Position numbers and translations under genes: made by a program | Source of the DNA: Alitta virens | Taxonomy: Eukaryota; Annelida; Polychaeta; Phyllodocida; Nereididae | NCBI GenBank assembly: GCA_932294295.1 | Contig: OW028581.1 | Coordinates: 18,155,162 to 18,219,161, forward strand | Length of the DNA stretch: 64,000 nt | Direction of reading: 5' to 3' | The notes under the pieces: generated by a model | What the model was told of the DNA's origin: nothing | Database searches by the model: none | Seen by the model: the letters and a program-made list of their open reading frames with translations, nothing else | In this document: positions 11,485 through 23,904 of the stretch, in pieces | Layout of the letters: each line of letters starts with the position of its first letter | Numbering within the stretch: position 1 is the first letter of the stretch

Positions 11485-11888
11485 CATCATCTGCTGCTGT
11501 TCTGAGGAAAAGTTGTGAGAATGCTGAGAAAACATACATGCAAATTCCAGAAATTTTGGACAATGATGGCATGACTTGCATGAAAATGCCCAATGAGACT
11601 TACAGCATTGGTTTGTACTTGTATCAAGAGATCCGTGGCCTGACAACTGTGACTCTAATAGTATCAAAATCAACAAGCTGCATTCCCCCAAACGGAGTTG
11701 GTGTATCAGTAGCACGCTGTGATGCATTCGACAATGTTAATATCGAATCTGTATGTTATCTTCATTCAGAGCTAGTTGAAGGACGTTGCATGTTTCAGTG
11801 TAATTGGATGCACAGTGTCATGGCTAACTCAATTCTGATATTTCCCAATTACAATCTGGGTTTGCAGCTGTGTGAGGTAGTATTTTAA
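11485..11888 (+). CDS. Extracellular protein, lectin-like exon C (probably last)
   Basis: Follows acceptor TTTCAG (ending 11484), enters in phase 1 in register with exon B, and is open to a TAA at 11886-11888. It encodes about 134 residues with several cysteines and ends in LQLCEV. That ending, the early SCENA and the IRGLTTVTLIVS strand resemble F5/8-type or fucolectin-like galactose-binding folds (pattern recognition, no search run). The TAA may be the true stop; alternatively a donor (GAG then GTAGTA) lies just before it and another exon follows. Confidence 0.75.
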
Positions 11889-12109
11889 GGTTTCATGAGT
11901 ACATTAAAAGCTCAATTGGACAATATGTTAGAAAGGAGAAACTTACGTGAACAAAGGCCTAGACTGCTGCTCACTCAAGTAAAACACATTGTTCAATTTG
12001 TTTATTGAAGCAAATTATTCATAGCCAATAAGCTAATAAAGTTTAATTGTAAATAAATGTATGTGGTATAATGTAAATGCAAACATTTTATTTAAATAGT
12101 AAGTTTGAA

Positions 12110-12475
12110 CAAGAGTTTTAATCAGGAAATGTCTTGCATCACAAAGGAAAGTAATAGGAATCTAAGAGACTCATCAATATTGTCTGTTCCAAGGTTTAAT
12201 AGGATTCAATATGTTAAAAAAGATTTTCTTATTATGGCTCTCACTTATGGAATCTATTGCCTAATGAATTGAAAGGAAATGCCGATTTGATATAGTTTTA
12301 AAAAGCTGTTACACACATCGAAGGGGCCTGCTTGCTCCTGTAGTATTTGCAAACTGTGATTGTTTTTATTTTGTCTTTTTGTTGTTTTAGTATTGTTTTA
12401 GTCATATAATAGCCTTTGTGCTAGTGTTTATTGTTATTTTATTGTGACTTTAAATAAAGATTTTCATTATTATTA
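12110..12475 (+). mobile_element. LINE 3'-end fragment
   Basis: Translates in pieces as the end of a CR1/Jockey-like protein (SRNLRDSSILSVPRF, then LTYGIYCL), followed by a T-rich 3' UTR and an ATT-rich tail with AATAAA. 5'-truncated and out of frame. Confidence 0.6.
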
Positions 12476-12479
12476 TTTT

Positions 12480-13690
12480 ATTGTTATTTTTTAAACCACC
12501 ATGATATTGGTTGACTTGGCCATCTAATCGGTGAATTGAACCGTCAAAAATGGTTAATTGTACAACATATAATTGTGTTGTTGGTTAGAATTGGCATAAT
12601 GAGAAAGGGAAAAATATTTTTTAATGCAACTTCTGTAACAACCTTGTACTACAGTTTTATCTACCCTTTCCTGTCTTACTATGTTGAAATATTGGGTAAA
12701 GCTGCAATTGTTTATTTTTTCAAGTTGTTTAACTTGTAGCCCTCCTATTTGTTTTAGCAAACTTGGTCTTTTCTGTCTTTGCATTTACCAATACAGAATA
12801 GTGTTTATGTTTATTATGGGAATGCTTCAAATATTTTCAATAATATCGGCTGGCAACAGTCTCATCTCAGTATTCCACAGTGTTGTACATGAACCTTTCA
12901 TTATATGAAAAGACAAAAATTCTGTGTTTAAAGGACATTGAAGGTCAGAATTTGTCCCAATTCTTGTAACGTGAAATTTCCAAGGTTGGGCGATCTTTTA
13001 TAGCACAAAAAAGAATGCATTATCAAATTGTAAAGGAATGGAACAAGCCAATAGTAGATCATTGTCATTGACCATCTTTGCATCCATGCACTTAAGGAGA
13101 GAATTAAAACTCTGCAGTTGTAGTGAAAAGTTTGAAACCATCCGATCATGAGTACATATTTATTACATACACTTTCTAAAATGCTATAAATGTGGCAGAT
13201 TGGAAAATAATTACAAACACACAAATGAATATGGAAATTATGAGTAAATTAGGATATATACAAGAAAATGAACAATTCATTCTGCCATCTTCAGCACTTT
13301 TTTATGATTGTATTGTTTCATGTGAATATTGTATATGTAATGTATACAGAAATCTAACTGATTTAATTATGCAAACTGATTCACCAGGGCTTTAAGGTAT
13401 GTTATGATATTATAAATTCATTTTATTGAATATATGTATAGTTCAGTTAATTTTGGCATGATTCTGTTACTTGGACGGATGTAGTGCAGGTACGCAGTGC
13501 TGCGCCACCTGGTTGCCAGGGCCTAGTTGTGTGGCCCTGCCGATACGAAATGAGTGTGTGTTATATTATGTTAATGGCCCCCTTCATGTATGCAATGTTT
13601 GTTGAGGATCCAGATGACCAAATGTGGTTTTATGGTAAATTATAAATGATGTTAACAAACATGCATTAATCAAACAAAAAACTGTTAAAA
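12480..13690. other. Spacer without recognisable gene
   Basis: AT-rich sequence. Short open frames at 12536-12908 and 13192-13395 show no domain or splice support. 13480-13560 is a GC-richer patch of unknown nature. Confidence 0.4.
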
Positions 13691-15545
13691 AACAAAGAGG
13701 TGAATGGTGAATTATGCAGAGCAATAAATTTCAAAGCAATTCTCAGGCGAAAATACAATAGGTTTAAAAGTTCTAATGCTTGGAACAAATATAAACAACA
13801 AAGGAACCCTTGTAGATAGGTTAAAACGTAAATCTGTCAAAAGAAATGTAAAAAGGATAGCAATGTAAAATACTTTTGGGATACTATCAGGCCATTTGTA
13901 ACTGATTACCAAACATCAAGTTATTGTATATCATTGTTATTAAATGGACAGATTATCACAGATAGTGCAAATGTTGCCAATCTTCTCAATGATAATTTTG
14001 TTGATGTCACCAAAAGCTTGAGCGAACCTGACCATGTCAGAAGTATGTCAATAGGGTCACTACAATAATCACATGTTTATCAAGTTAATAGAACAAAATG
14101 TCAATAACACTGGATTCAATACTATAAAAACCGAAGTCTCTGAATTTAAATAAAAGCCAGAGATATACTCAATTACCTGCGAAAATCTTACAAATTGGAG
14201 CAGAGGCCCTTAGTCATGGTCTTACCAACATTATTAATAATTGTATGATCAAAGGTATTTACCCAAATGATCTCAAACACGCTGATGTATCTACCATCTA
14301 TAAGAAAGATAGTGCAATGGATAAAAACAATTATAGACCTGTCAGCTTGTTATCAGCTATTTCCAAAGTATTTGAAAGCTTCAACAATGTTTTATCATAT
14401 GATCTATCTGCATATAGGAAAATGTATGGTTGTGAAGCTGGGGTAATGAAATGTGTGGAATATTTTAGAAAAGCACTTAATGGACCTTTCCAAGGCGTTT
14501 GATGGTATACCTCACTGTCTATTATTAGCTAAGCTATCAGACTATGGTTTATCAACAGAATGTGTTAAACTCATAAGAAGTTATTTAAGTGAAAGAACAC
14601 AAAGAGTTTAGAAAAACAATTATTTTAGCAATAGGAGAATGTTAGAAAGAGGTGTCCCTCTTATTCAACATATTTCTGAATGATTTGCTATGGTTGTTGA
14701 ATGACAAATAATACTCTAGTATGTTGCCACCAGGATCCTAATATTGTACAAATTTCAGAGGAAGCTTGCAATTTATCTTTTGAATGGTTTAACTCCAATT
14801 ATATGGTCATATCTAGAAACGAATGTGACTTGAGTATCAAAATTGGCAATAACTGCATCGGTAACACGGATTGCACAAAGTTGTTATACATTGACAAAGA
14901 ACTGAAATTCACACAGCAAGTCAAATATGTGACTGTGAGAAGCTCAAGACAAGTGAATGCCCTAGGGAGATTAAGAAACACGTTAGATCCAGTGTCAAAA
15001 ATGATGATTGTAAATTATTTTATATTGTCTAATTTCAAATATTGTCAAGGATTTGATAAAGATGGAAGGTTTGGTAGAAAAGTACTTACGTTATGCCTTT
15101 AATGATTTCAGGTCAAATTATGAAGAGCTATCTAGTCATTGTTTACAAGATTATACATAATTGTTTACCACCATTTGAAAGTAGTTTTTACAGCAATAAA
15201 AAACATACATATGATATGAGAAATACCACCATTGTACAGCCTTGTTTCAAAACACTCAAGTATGGTTTTAGGTCATTAAGATACTCAGGTGCTATCTTAA
15301 ACAATAATATCCCAAATGATTTTAGATTGTCTAAATGTAGAAGATTTTAAGTTAAAACTTAAAACATTGGGGCAAAAAGTGCAGTTGTGGTTGCTGTATT
15401 TTATATAATATTTAGTATTTTTAATATGTTTGTACATTTTTCATGTTTGTTTATGTTTTGCCTCGTTTTGTTTAGTTGTCGGACAAAAGCCCTGGTGCTT
15501 ATGTTTATCGTTTTAACACCCGACATTAAATAAAGTTTTACTTAC
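13690..15545 (+). mobile_element. Decayed CR1/Jockey-type LINE
   Basis: Plus-strand non-LTR retrotransposon. The part before the RT domain is visible near 13700-14040 (WNKYKQQRN..., YFWDTIRPFVTD). RT blocks follow at 14245-14500 (IYPNDLKHADVSTIYKK, NNYRPVSLLSAISKVFES) and then a C-terminal half at 14701-15350 (NNTLVC..., LSFEWFNSNYM, VNALGRLRNTL). Many stops and a frame change near 14500 show it is dead. It ends after an AATAAA near 15533. Confidence 0.85.
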
Positions 15546-15565
15546 TACTTATGTCTGGTCTAGGC

Positions 15566-15875
15566 CAATAGAGTCTTTTCACTGAACAGCCTTGAATTCA
15601 GCAGGACATAAGTCTTTCCTCTCCTCTTATTACTCATTTTGCTTTTCAGACACAATAGGTAATAACTAACTGATTTCATAAAAATAACAAACATCAAATA
15701 AATGATAAAGTGTCAAATATACATTAAAATGCACTAAAAATACTGCTGCTAGGATGCACTTTGCTTCAGCCAATCACAGCCAAGGGCGAGAACCTTTTCA
15801 GCCAATAGAATTGCAGTATTCTGTTTTAGCCACCTGGTGGAAATACAGATAACCTTCCATGAAAATCCACTATTG
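15566..15875. mobile_element. CCAAT-box MITE, copy 1
   Basis: 310-bp element with imperfect terminal inverted repeats: CAATAGAGTCTTTTCACTGAA on the left, and CAATAGTGGATTTTCATGGAA as the complement of the right end. The second copy is inverted at 30765-31091. The middle carries two CCAAT boxes about 35 bp apart (AGCCAATCACAG and AGCCAATAGAA), conserved in both copies. No coding capacity. Confidence 0.8.
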
Positions 15876-16915
15876 CTTGTATGGCACAGGGTTGCACTGA
15901 TATGAGGGTGTTGCGGACCATTGGCAGTTGCTGGGCGTTTGTGAATATCGGACCACTGTGCATTCCTCGGACGTTAAAGTACAAGGGTTGGTGTGTGACG
16001 CTGACTATGTTTGTATGAGGAGAACTGGATTTGGATAGCTGTTTAAGAAATAGTAATCTGATTAAAGTGCAACGCGTGGTCTTTGTAGGTAGATTGCCAT
16101 GATATGTGTAGATTTTGTGATGGATGAAAACTGCCTGGATGGAGTGGTCAGTTAGTGAGTCAGTCAGTCAGTCAGTCAGTCAGTTTATCTATCTATCTAT
16201 CAATTGCTAAATATTTTCATGGAGATGGCACGTACACTAATCAGCTCTTTCTGTTGTCTACTTGGAATCATCCATATTGGATGAAGATGAAAAAAAACAT
16301 TTTATCGTCCTGTTTTGACATAACATATCTTTAACATAACAGGATTCATAATTGATTTGTATGAAACTAGGCAATTAAAAGGTGGTTTGTCCATATCCGA
16401 AGCGATTGACCATGTTGACTGACATGTTGAAGATATGCATCATCTGTGGCATCATTGTTCCTGTTGTGTTTGGTATTTATGAATGTTTAGTAAATCACAA
16501 AACTACATCAACTAGCTTGTTCTTAGCAATTAAGAAAGCTGTAAGATATTCAGTAGTAAATCTAGCTTGATATTAGTTTCTTGTTAACAATATCTGACTT
16601 GAACACTACTGTGTTGGTTGAAACCATTATTATCCAAAACTTATTGCTGAACTTGCACTGTAATGAGTCAGTGAGGTTTATTAAAACTAAACTAAAATAT
16701 TTTGACATTAAAGACATGCAAACAAATTGATAATCTAAACACTGTGCCATGGCTAACAGATGAGATATAGAAATTATGATGATGTATATAGCAATTATGT
16801 AGACGTAAGCAAATTCTATAAGTAATTATTAAAGGATAAGCAAATAAATCAGTAATGGCTAAGGATATAAGTAGCCCTTCAGAATCCTTAATTGGCCTCA
16901 TCGTTACATCAACAA
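15876..16915. other. Spacer, GC-richer start, short tandem repeats
   Basis: 15880-16150 is less AT-rich than its surroundings and could hold an untranslated exon or promoter, but no coding frame supports that. (CAGT)n lies at about 16155-16181, followed by (TATC)n. A 62-codon frame at 16382 is unsupported. Confidence 0.4.
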
Positions 16916-17155
16916 CCTGCTGTTCAACCATACATTGAGGGCACTGTGAGACCAGATACAGTATAGCTCTTAAGTTTTGAGATTATGAAAATATGTTTCA
17001 AGTGGCATTAAGTAAATGTTTTTCTTAATTAGATACAGTTTTAGTTCTTAGCCAGCTGCTTGTTAAATCCAAATGTTTAAGAGTTTGTTGTAAATGTGTG
17101 GTAGTATCTGACTATTATATTACTTTCGAATTATGAAATATTGTGTGAGTATTAA
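16916..17155 (+). pseudogene. Decayed copy of the end of exon B with adjoining intron
   Basis: The 40 bases 16916-16955 match 9925-9964 (end of exon B), and the match continues into the intron for about 200 bp. The donor GT of the original is AT here, so the site is dead. The copy is directly followed by the tail of a minus-strand LINE. Confidence 0.85.
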
Positions 17156-17660
17156 GATAAGATAAGATAAGGTAAGATAAAATTTTATTTAAAGTCGGTG
17201 GTGATACAAATAACAATAAAACATAAGCTATAAAAGCTTTTCGCCGACAGAAAATTGTTACAAAAAACAAGGTGAAATATTTACAAATGAGTAGATGAGA
17301 AATAAATAGATGAGTTGGTAACATTGTGTAAAAATAAATTAAATTTTACAGGCTGTTTCTTTTACATAAAATGCAGTTGCCAATTTCAAAGTCAATAGAC
17401 ACATTCTCTTTGCTAAGTTGGCTTTCATGAAGTTTACATTAAACCATCTCATTGCTTGTTGAGAGGCTTGTTATAATGTGCTTTTAATTATAGATGGGTT
17501 ACTGTGTGAGAAAGACAGTGTGTTGTCATCAGCATAATTATATACACTGCATGTGCTTTGCAGATCATACAAAAAGTCTTTTATAAAAATATTTAACAGA
17601 ATAGGACCCATGAGAGATCATTGGACATATACACAGACCTCTGAGAGTATATAGGCCATA
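17156..17660 (-). mobile_element. LINE 3' end with RT block
   Basis: On the minus strand, 17400-17640 reads as RT blocks: MGPIL.NIFIKDFLYDL, the catalytic YNYADDNTLSF, then WFNVNFMKANLAK. The 3' end is an (AAGAT/ATCTT)n-type tail at 17156-17180. 5'-truncated, frames broken. Confidence 0.78.
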
Positions 17661-18596
17661 CAGTCAATCGCCAGAAGTGCCCCACAGTTTAGCTTTTAGT
17701 AATTTAGTAAAATTCTAAGTCACTGATTCAATTATGTATAAACATTATTTTATGCTTTTGAATGTGGTAACCAAGGACTTATTGCAAAACATTATGTGAA
17801 ATTGGTTATAGACTTATATTTGGTCACGCAAAAAAAGTGATGACGATGCTCCTAAAAAAAACTGTAGTTTGGAGGAACAAAGTAAGATCTGGTACAAAGA
17901 TTTTCCGTCAGAGGTGGTACAATGAAACAACAAAAGCTCTAAAGGTTTTATGGCCTAGATTTTTGATTCTGGATAATTTCACTGGAGATCCCTTTTAATA
18001 TAATCTATTTAGAGTAATACCATATAAAATGTTGTTAGGGTTAGTGCATTATGTGTGTGTGTATGTATAAAATAATTAAAGTCGTTTTCAATCTAAAATG
18101 CAAGTAAATTACTTTTTTAAGCGTACGCTTCTGTGCGACTACTACGACCATACAGAATATTAGACATTTTCATGAGAGAATAATATCCAGAAAAAGTGCA
18201 CTTTAATCAAAAATTTCATGTCCAACCCAGCGCAGTATGCAAGATGTTTTGAAGAACGATAGCTTTAGTAGAATCACTATTTATAAATGGTGTACGGTTT
18301 GCAACCAACAATTTCAAAACAGAAGTAATATATATGGCACAATTTTTATGGTACATAGTGATAGATACTGCTCTGTATTATTGTAGAAGATTGCAGTCAC
18401 ATGCCTCTGACCGTAGCTACTCAGGTAGATTGTCAAAAACGTTCTATAATTGATTGCAATGCAAGACCTACAGATTACCTTGGCTGACAAGATTACCTTG
18501 AATGACCCGTGGTCATGCTACAAAAACATCTGTTTGCTTTATCACATCCAATGAGATCCCTACTTAATACCAAGATCATTTTCTTTTATGGATATA
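17661..18596. other. AT-rich spacer
   Basis: No gene, TIR or tRNA-like feature recognised. Confidence 0.4.
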
Positions 18597-19535
18597 CAGG
18601 GTGCACCATAAAAACTTGCACCAGCAGCTACTGCTACCTCTTTTGTTATTACCTCAAATGACAATGATCGCATGCAGCTGCAATCATACACACGAACGTA
18701 ATAATAGTCCTAAATTATCTTTATGAATATATTTTCTTGTTTCCTCAAGAATTATAGATAATATGGATCTAAAAATAGCATATGCACACTTATCACACCT
18801 TCAGGCCATTTTCCCCTCGGCCTTTGTAATACAAGCATTTGATTATGTCACTGATCATACAGATGTGTTACAGACACCTTTCTTGACGTTTGCCGCCAAA
18901 AATAGGGCAAATAGATTCATTTTTAATAAGGAGGTAGACCATTGACACCTTTGAGGTGGAAAGTGCCATTTTGGATTCTGATCATATTTCAGTATTTTTT
19001 TGTCTTATTAACTGGCCCATCCTCTTGAAAATCATGTGATTTTTTCCAGATTAATGGTAGATTCAAAAGAACCCTCTTGAATGCCATTATATATCTCCTG
19101 TTTTAATTTTATGACCTTGCTGGATCAAAACTGGACTCAAACTTCTTATCATCTAATACCATAATATATATATGCATGTATAAAATGCATTGAAGCAGGA
19201 TTCTATGCAAATATTATATTTTCTGAGGCTTCAGAGGTGTATTAACTAGGAAATCTCTAATTTGTAAATTTTTTTGCAACTAGAGACACCATGCAAGACT
19301 GAAGTCTGACTTCTGTGATATGTGTCTCTCAGAACAAGCCCTGCAGCATGCACCCTCTCAATAATTCAGACACTGATATTGTCTGACATTACAAGATCAA
19401 AAAGATCACAATGACCAATTGCTTATACCCCTAACTAACTGTGGCAGAACTTTAAAAGACCTCGTAAGCATTTGAGTAACCTGGAGCTATCCCGAAAGAG
19501 TAGATGCCCAGTGCAAGTTTTTAGGCCGCACCCTG
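18597..19535. mobile_element. Mariner-like TIR element, 939 bp, copy 1
   Basis: Begins CAGGGTGCACCATAAAAACT and ends in the inverted CAGGGTGCGGCCTAAAAACT; TIRs of about 26 bp include ACTTGCAC. Flanked by TA at 18595-18596 and 19536-19537. TA target sites and CAGGGTG ends fit the IS630/Tc1/mariner group. No transposase is recognisable (longest frame 60 codons), so it is non-autonomous or decayed. A second copy, exactly 939 bp once the retroelement is removed, spans 39250-50899. Confidence 0.88.
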
Positions 19536-19537
19536 TA

Positions 19538-20700
19538 TACATTTTTAAAGCTTGTTTTTCTCGTGTTGTAAATGACTTGGACCTTGTAAATTCATGATAT
19601 TATGGGGAATTTCTGAAAACATGTAATTCTAAAAAAATTTAAAGTGTGCTAAAGACTCGGCTCTTTCCCTTGTATTTTCAATAGACACTTCAAGTGCCAT
19701 AGAATGTTAGTGGTTATAGCACCACACAAATGTTGTTTTGCCATTTGTGATGTTTTTCAGAAAGAATTGATAATTTTATGGTCTGTGAGATGAATTTATG
19801 AGTTATAGAATACTATAGAGACTGACAGTTATTATGATTGTTTTTGAGACTGACAGTTACTATGAATTATATAGAGACTGATAGTTAGTATTTGTATTGT
19901 ATTGCTGCTTTTTGACCATATACAGTTTATTTGTGTACAAAATATGTGTAGTACATATAATAATGTAGCAGGGTTAAGGTTTGTTCCATATACAGTCCTT
20001 TATAATAACTACAGTTTAAAAAGTCGAAAGTCTAAACAAGTGAAGATCATTAAGAAAAGAGTTTCAGCACATACTAAGTGAATTTGCATAAATCAGACTC
20101 TGGTTTTGAATTCATAGAGTTTGTATTGAAGTTAAGTCAGTTGAGCTCAGGTTCTGGCGAAGGTGTTGAGATCTTGGACAGGCAATCAGCACATGGCTTA
20201 AGAAATTCTACCTTTCTCAAAACAGGATAATTGTAATATAGAAAACTGTTACACATGCAATAGGTAAATTCATCCAATTTTATCTATTTGTCAAACCTTC
20301 TTCCTTTATAAATTTAGAATTAATTTCCCTATTGATATTTTTAATTGACATATTGTAACTGCTGATATTTAAAATTTGCATGTAAAATGCAACTTATGAC
20401 ATAACATGTATTCATATTCATCCTCATCTTCATTCACTCTCATCACCATACTTTCCCAGGGCCATACAACCTTCAAGCATTGCTTTTATGTATGGACCCA
20501 GGCAACTTACATAATATAATTATATTTATTTGGTATATTGTAATCTTGTTTGCAAATATGTAATTGCCAAAAAATTTAATAAATTCAATTCAAGTCAAAA
20601 ATTTCAATTCAACTTGGCTCTTGGTTTGAATGTCCCCACCACACACTCAGGGTCATGTGGTGGGCCGCTCCGGAATGCTGAAGGCTAGAGTGAAGAAAGG
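19538..20700. other. AT-rich spacer
   Basis: Contains a short direct repeat of GAGACTGACAGTTA-type words near 19815-19885. No gene recognised. Confidence 0.4.
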
Positions 20701-20723
20701 GTGCGGCATCAGGTTAGGGTTAA

Positions 20724-21053
20724 ATGTCAGGTAACCCCCTGTTTCCCGATGATGTTTTAGACAATATGGACTTCGAGGATGGTATGTTGTTTGAAGGTCC
20801 GAATTACGCTGTCAACTTTTATAGAAATATGGAAATTTGTCGTAATGATATGGAGTTTTCTGATGGAGTGGTTAGGGAGAGCATATATAAAATATATTTT
20901 GACCTACATTTTCATTCAGAGGCGTACATTTCTCTGGACGGGTGGGGGGGGGGGGGGGGGATAGAGGTTGATTCCAAAACAGAAGTTTGTAGAAAAAAGG
21001 TAGTTTTCATTGTAAATTTCAGGGGGGGGGGGAATGATAAAATTTACTTGTAA
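20724..21053 (+). other. Unrecognised open frame with poly-G tract
   Basis: 109 codons from an ATG, starting MSGNPLFPDDVLDNMDFED and containing SIYKIYFDLHFHSEAY. The first 70 codons look protein-like, but the frame then runs through a run of about 17 G (20944-20960) and a second G run near 21022. It could be a fragment of a gene or mobile element; no domain recognised. Confidence 0.2.
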
Positions 21054-23059
21054 ATTACTTCTTCGTGGGATAAATTGACTTCATTTTTTAGATCTTCTTT
21101 ATTGTTTTTCATGTTCTTTAACCCAATTGATATCATTTGCATTTTTTTGTGTCTTGTAACAATATAAATTGTTCTGCTTCTTGTATAAGTAATAGTGTTA
21201 TTTGTTTGTTTTCCATCATTCTACAGTACATGTTTAGCTTTGTCTTATGAATGTTTATAATGTTTGTTTCTATGTGTAGCGCTTCTCGAAGTGTACTTGG
21301 TGGTACCATAACGACTCTTTTATCTCTAAACCTGTTTTTTCCAGTACAGGCATAAGTGATAGTTACTGCCCACGGGAACGCTCTTGTGTGATAAACCTCA
21401 AGCCTCACTTATATATATATATATATCTTTATTAAATACACATGTATGAAATCATGGTATATCAAATTATACAGAGGTTATACAGTAGTTGCAATAAAAT
21501 TGCACAGTTAAAAAATAACACTGGTCTACACATTTTTGGAAATTATTTACTTCAGAGATACAATTTGCTAAATCTTACATACTTTGATAAGATGAATTGG
21601 AAAACAAAGGTTAAAAGAGCTGGTTGGCTAATGCATTCAAGATATTTAATGATAAAGTTTTATTACAAATGTGCATAGGTTGATGTATATTCATATAAAA
21701 TCTTACATTAGAAAGATTACTTATATTCTGAAAAGTGTTAAATTTCCAGGTCCTAATCTGTCAAGGATTAAACAAGCAATGTCTTATTACAGAATACAAG
21801 CTAAAACATTACATAAAAACAACTACTAAAGTTCTGTCTTTATTCCGTATCTACATGGCGCTTTTTGGCTTCAGCGTTTTTTTGGCTTGTCTCTTATACA
21901 CAGCAGTAGTATCATCCCTTGACACATGCCGACAGTAGTCAGCAAGCATAGATGGATTCCATTTTCCCTGATATCTTTTCTCCATAGCTGCAATGTCCTG
22001 GTGGAATCATTCTCCATGCTCATCACTTACTGCTCCACAGTTAAATGGAAAAAAAGTCCAGATGGGAATGTAAAAAGTGTATCTTCAGTGACATTGTACA
22101 GCCAAGCATTTTGTAGGACTTCTGGAGGTTTGCCACCAGCTGCTCATAATTATCTGCCTTGTTGTTTCCCAGAAACTGTTGCCATTGACTGAAAGGCTTT
22201 CCATGCCTTGTTTTCTTTCCCATGCAACAGACGATCAAAAGTATCATCTCTAAGAAGTTCTCGATTCTGTGGACCGACAAAGATGCCTTCCTTAATTTTA
22301 GCTTCACTTAGCTTGGAAACTTTTCATACAGATATTTGAAACCTGCTTTCATTTTGTCCATACCTTTTACAAAGTTCTTCATTAGCCCCAGCTTAATATG
22401 TAAAGGTGGTAACAAAATTTTCTGGGAGTCAACAAGGGGTGGATGTTGGACATTTTCTTTCCTGGTTCCCATGACTGTTGTAGTGGCCAGTCTTTCTTAA
22501 CATAATGGAAATCACTGGCCCGGCTGTCCCATTTACAGTACTTGGTATATCCACCTTGCAGGCCAAGCAAGAGAGCAACAACTTACAAATCACAACAGAG
22601 CCGCAATTGATGTCATGCATACTTTCTACACCTCAACAGCTGTTTTATGTTTTCATGTGTCTTTTTCAAATGGACTGCATGACCAACTGGAACAGATGGC
22701 AAAACATTGCCGTTGTGCTTTTAGACTGGTTTTGGATAAATCAATAAACAATCTCAATTTATTTGGATAATAAGTGATGTTAAGGTCTGCCATCAAGCCA
22801 TTAATATCATTGCAGCAAACCAAATCACCTACCATTAAGAAAACTGAACCAGAACCTTTTGGCAATCACGGAAAACAGAGATCCTAAAATTACTCTCCAA
22901 GAGGTTCCTCTGTTGTAGTCTGGAGCCCAACAGCTCTGCTTTACTCTTAAGCCACTATCTCACATAGCTAAGTGACGATGCACAGTAATGACGATCGCTG
23001 GAAAGCAATCAATCGGCTTCACTCTTGGTCATTTGATGACTAGAAAAAGCAAGTCAGCA

Positions 23060-23250
23060 AGGTCTCGCCGATTGCTCGCCGATCGCTCGCAGCTTGCTCG
23101 CCGATCGCTCGCAGCTTGCTCGCCGATTGCTCGCAGATCGCTCGGCGATTGCTCGCAGATTGCTCGGTGATTGCTCGCCGACGCCGATCGCTCGCAGATT
23201 GCTCGCCGATCGCTCGCACATTGTTCGGCGATTGCTCGCCGACATTGATC
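23060..23250. repeat. GC-rich 12-bp array GATYGCTCGCMG
   Basis: About fifteen variants of GATTGCTCGCCG or GATCGCTCGCAG in tandem, inside the MITE. Far more GC-rich than the surroundings. Reads open in several frames as Arg/Ala/Ser repeats, which I regard as accidental. Confidence 0.93.
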
Positions 23251-23310
23251 CAAGTGTCAAGCCAATAACTTTTCTTTACACGCCGACCACTCGGCGACTA
23301 AATCACGTCC

Positions 23311-23392
23311 AAGAGTACTCCCAGAGTTACCAAGAGTACTCCCAGAGTGACCAAGAGTACTCCCAGAGTGACCAAGAGTACTCCCAGAGTGC
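23311..23392. repeat. 21-bp tandem repeat, four copies
   Basis: Unit AAGAGTACTCCCAGAGTGACC starts at 23311, 23332, 23353 and 23374; the last copy is partial. Inside the MITE. GAGTACTC is palindromic. Confidence 0.95.
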
Positions 23393-23904
23393 ACGGCGAG
23401 TTGATCCCGTGTAAATCCCAAGCATTTCCCGAGCAAATTTGCTCGGCGACAATCCTAAAAAGTTTTAAACTTGTTTAAAACTTTAAGATCGTTCTACGAG
23501 TATTGCCGTGTATTTACGAGCTTTTCCAGAGTGGTCGGCGTGCAGAGCCGTGTATTCCCGACTGCCTAATTTATTAAGCACTCGGCATCACTTGGCATTG
23601 TCACTCGGCTATGTGAGATAGGCCCTTTAGACAGTTCCAATCCCTGACCAGGTCATTTAGTTCATTCTGTAATATGAGGTGTGGTTCGGGAGAGGAATAT
23701 GGTGGCCTAAAGTCTAGGTCAGCTGACGTTGATGCCTCTGGACTAGCTGTATCCTGATCATCATCTTGATCATCATCCGAGTCTAGAGAGAAGGATTCTG
23801 GTGGATCAGGAATTAGTAGTTTTTCTCCATGAGGTACAGGGCGCAGAGCTGATGGAATATTTGGATATTGCACAGTCCATTTTTTCTTTTTTGATATTCC
23901 TTTT

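Larger units (their letters stand above)
22950..23626. mobile_element. Harbinger-type MITE, 677 bp
   Basis: Inserted in copy B: 1-2960 lacks it, giving the empty site at about 1590. Flanked by TTA at 22947-22949 and 23627-23629. Ends are AGCCACTATCTCACATAG and, inverted, AGGGCCTATCTCACATAG, with similarity extending to GTGAC. A 3-bp TTA duplication and such ends fit PIF/Harbinger. Inside are two tandem arrays. No coding capacity. Confidence 0.88.

Noticed and set aside
23029..23260. Open frames rich in Arg, Ala and Ser through the 12-bp array
   Set aside because: A 12-bp unit keeps several frames open on both strands by itself; no start context or domain.
23060..23392. CRISPR-like array of regular short repeats
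   Set aside because: Repeats are directly tandem without unique spacers, sit inside a TIR element, and the genome is animal.
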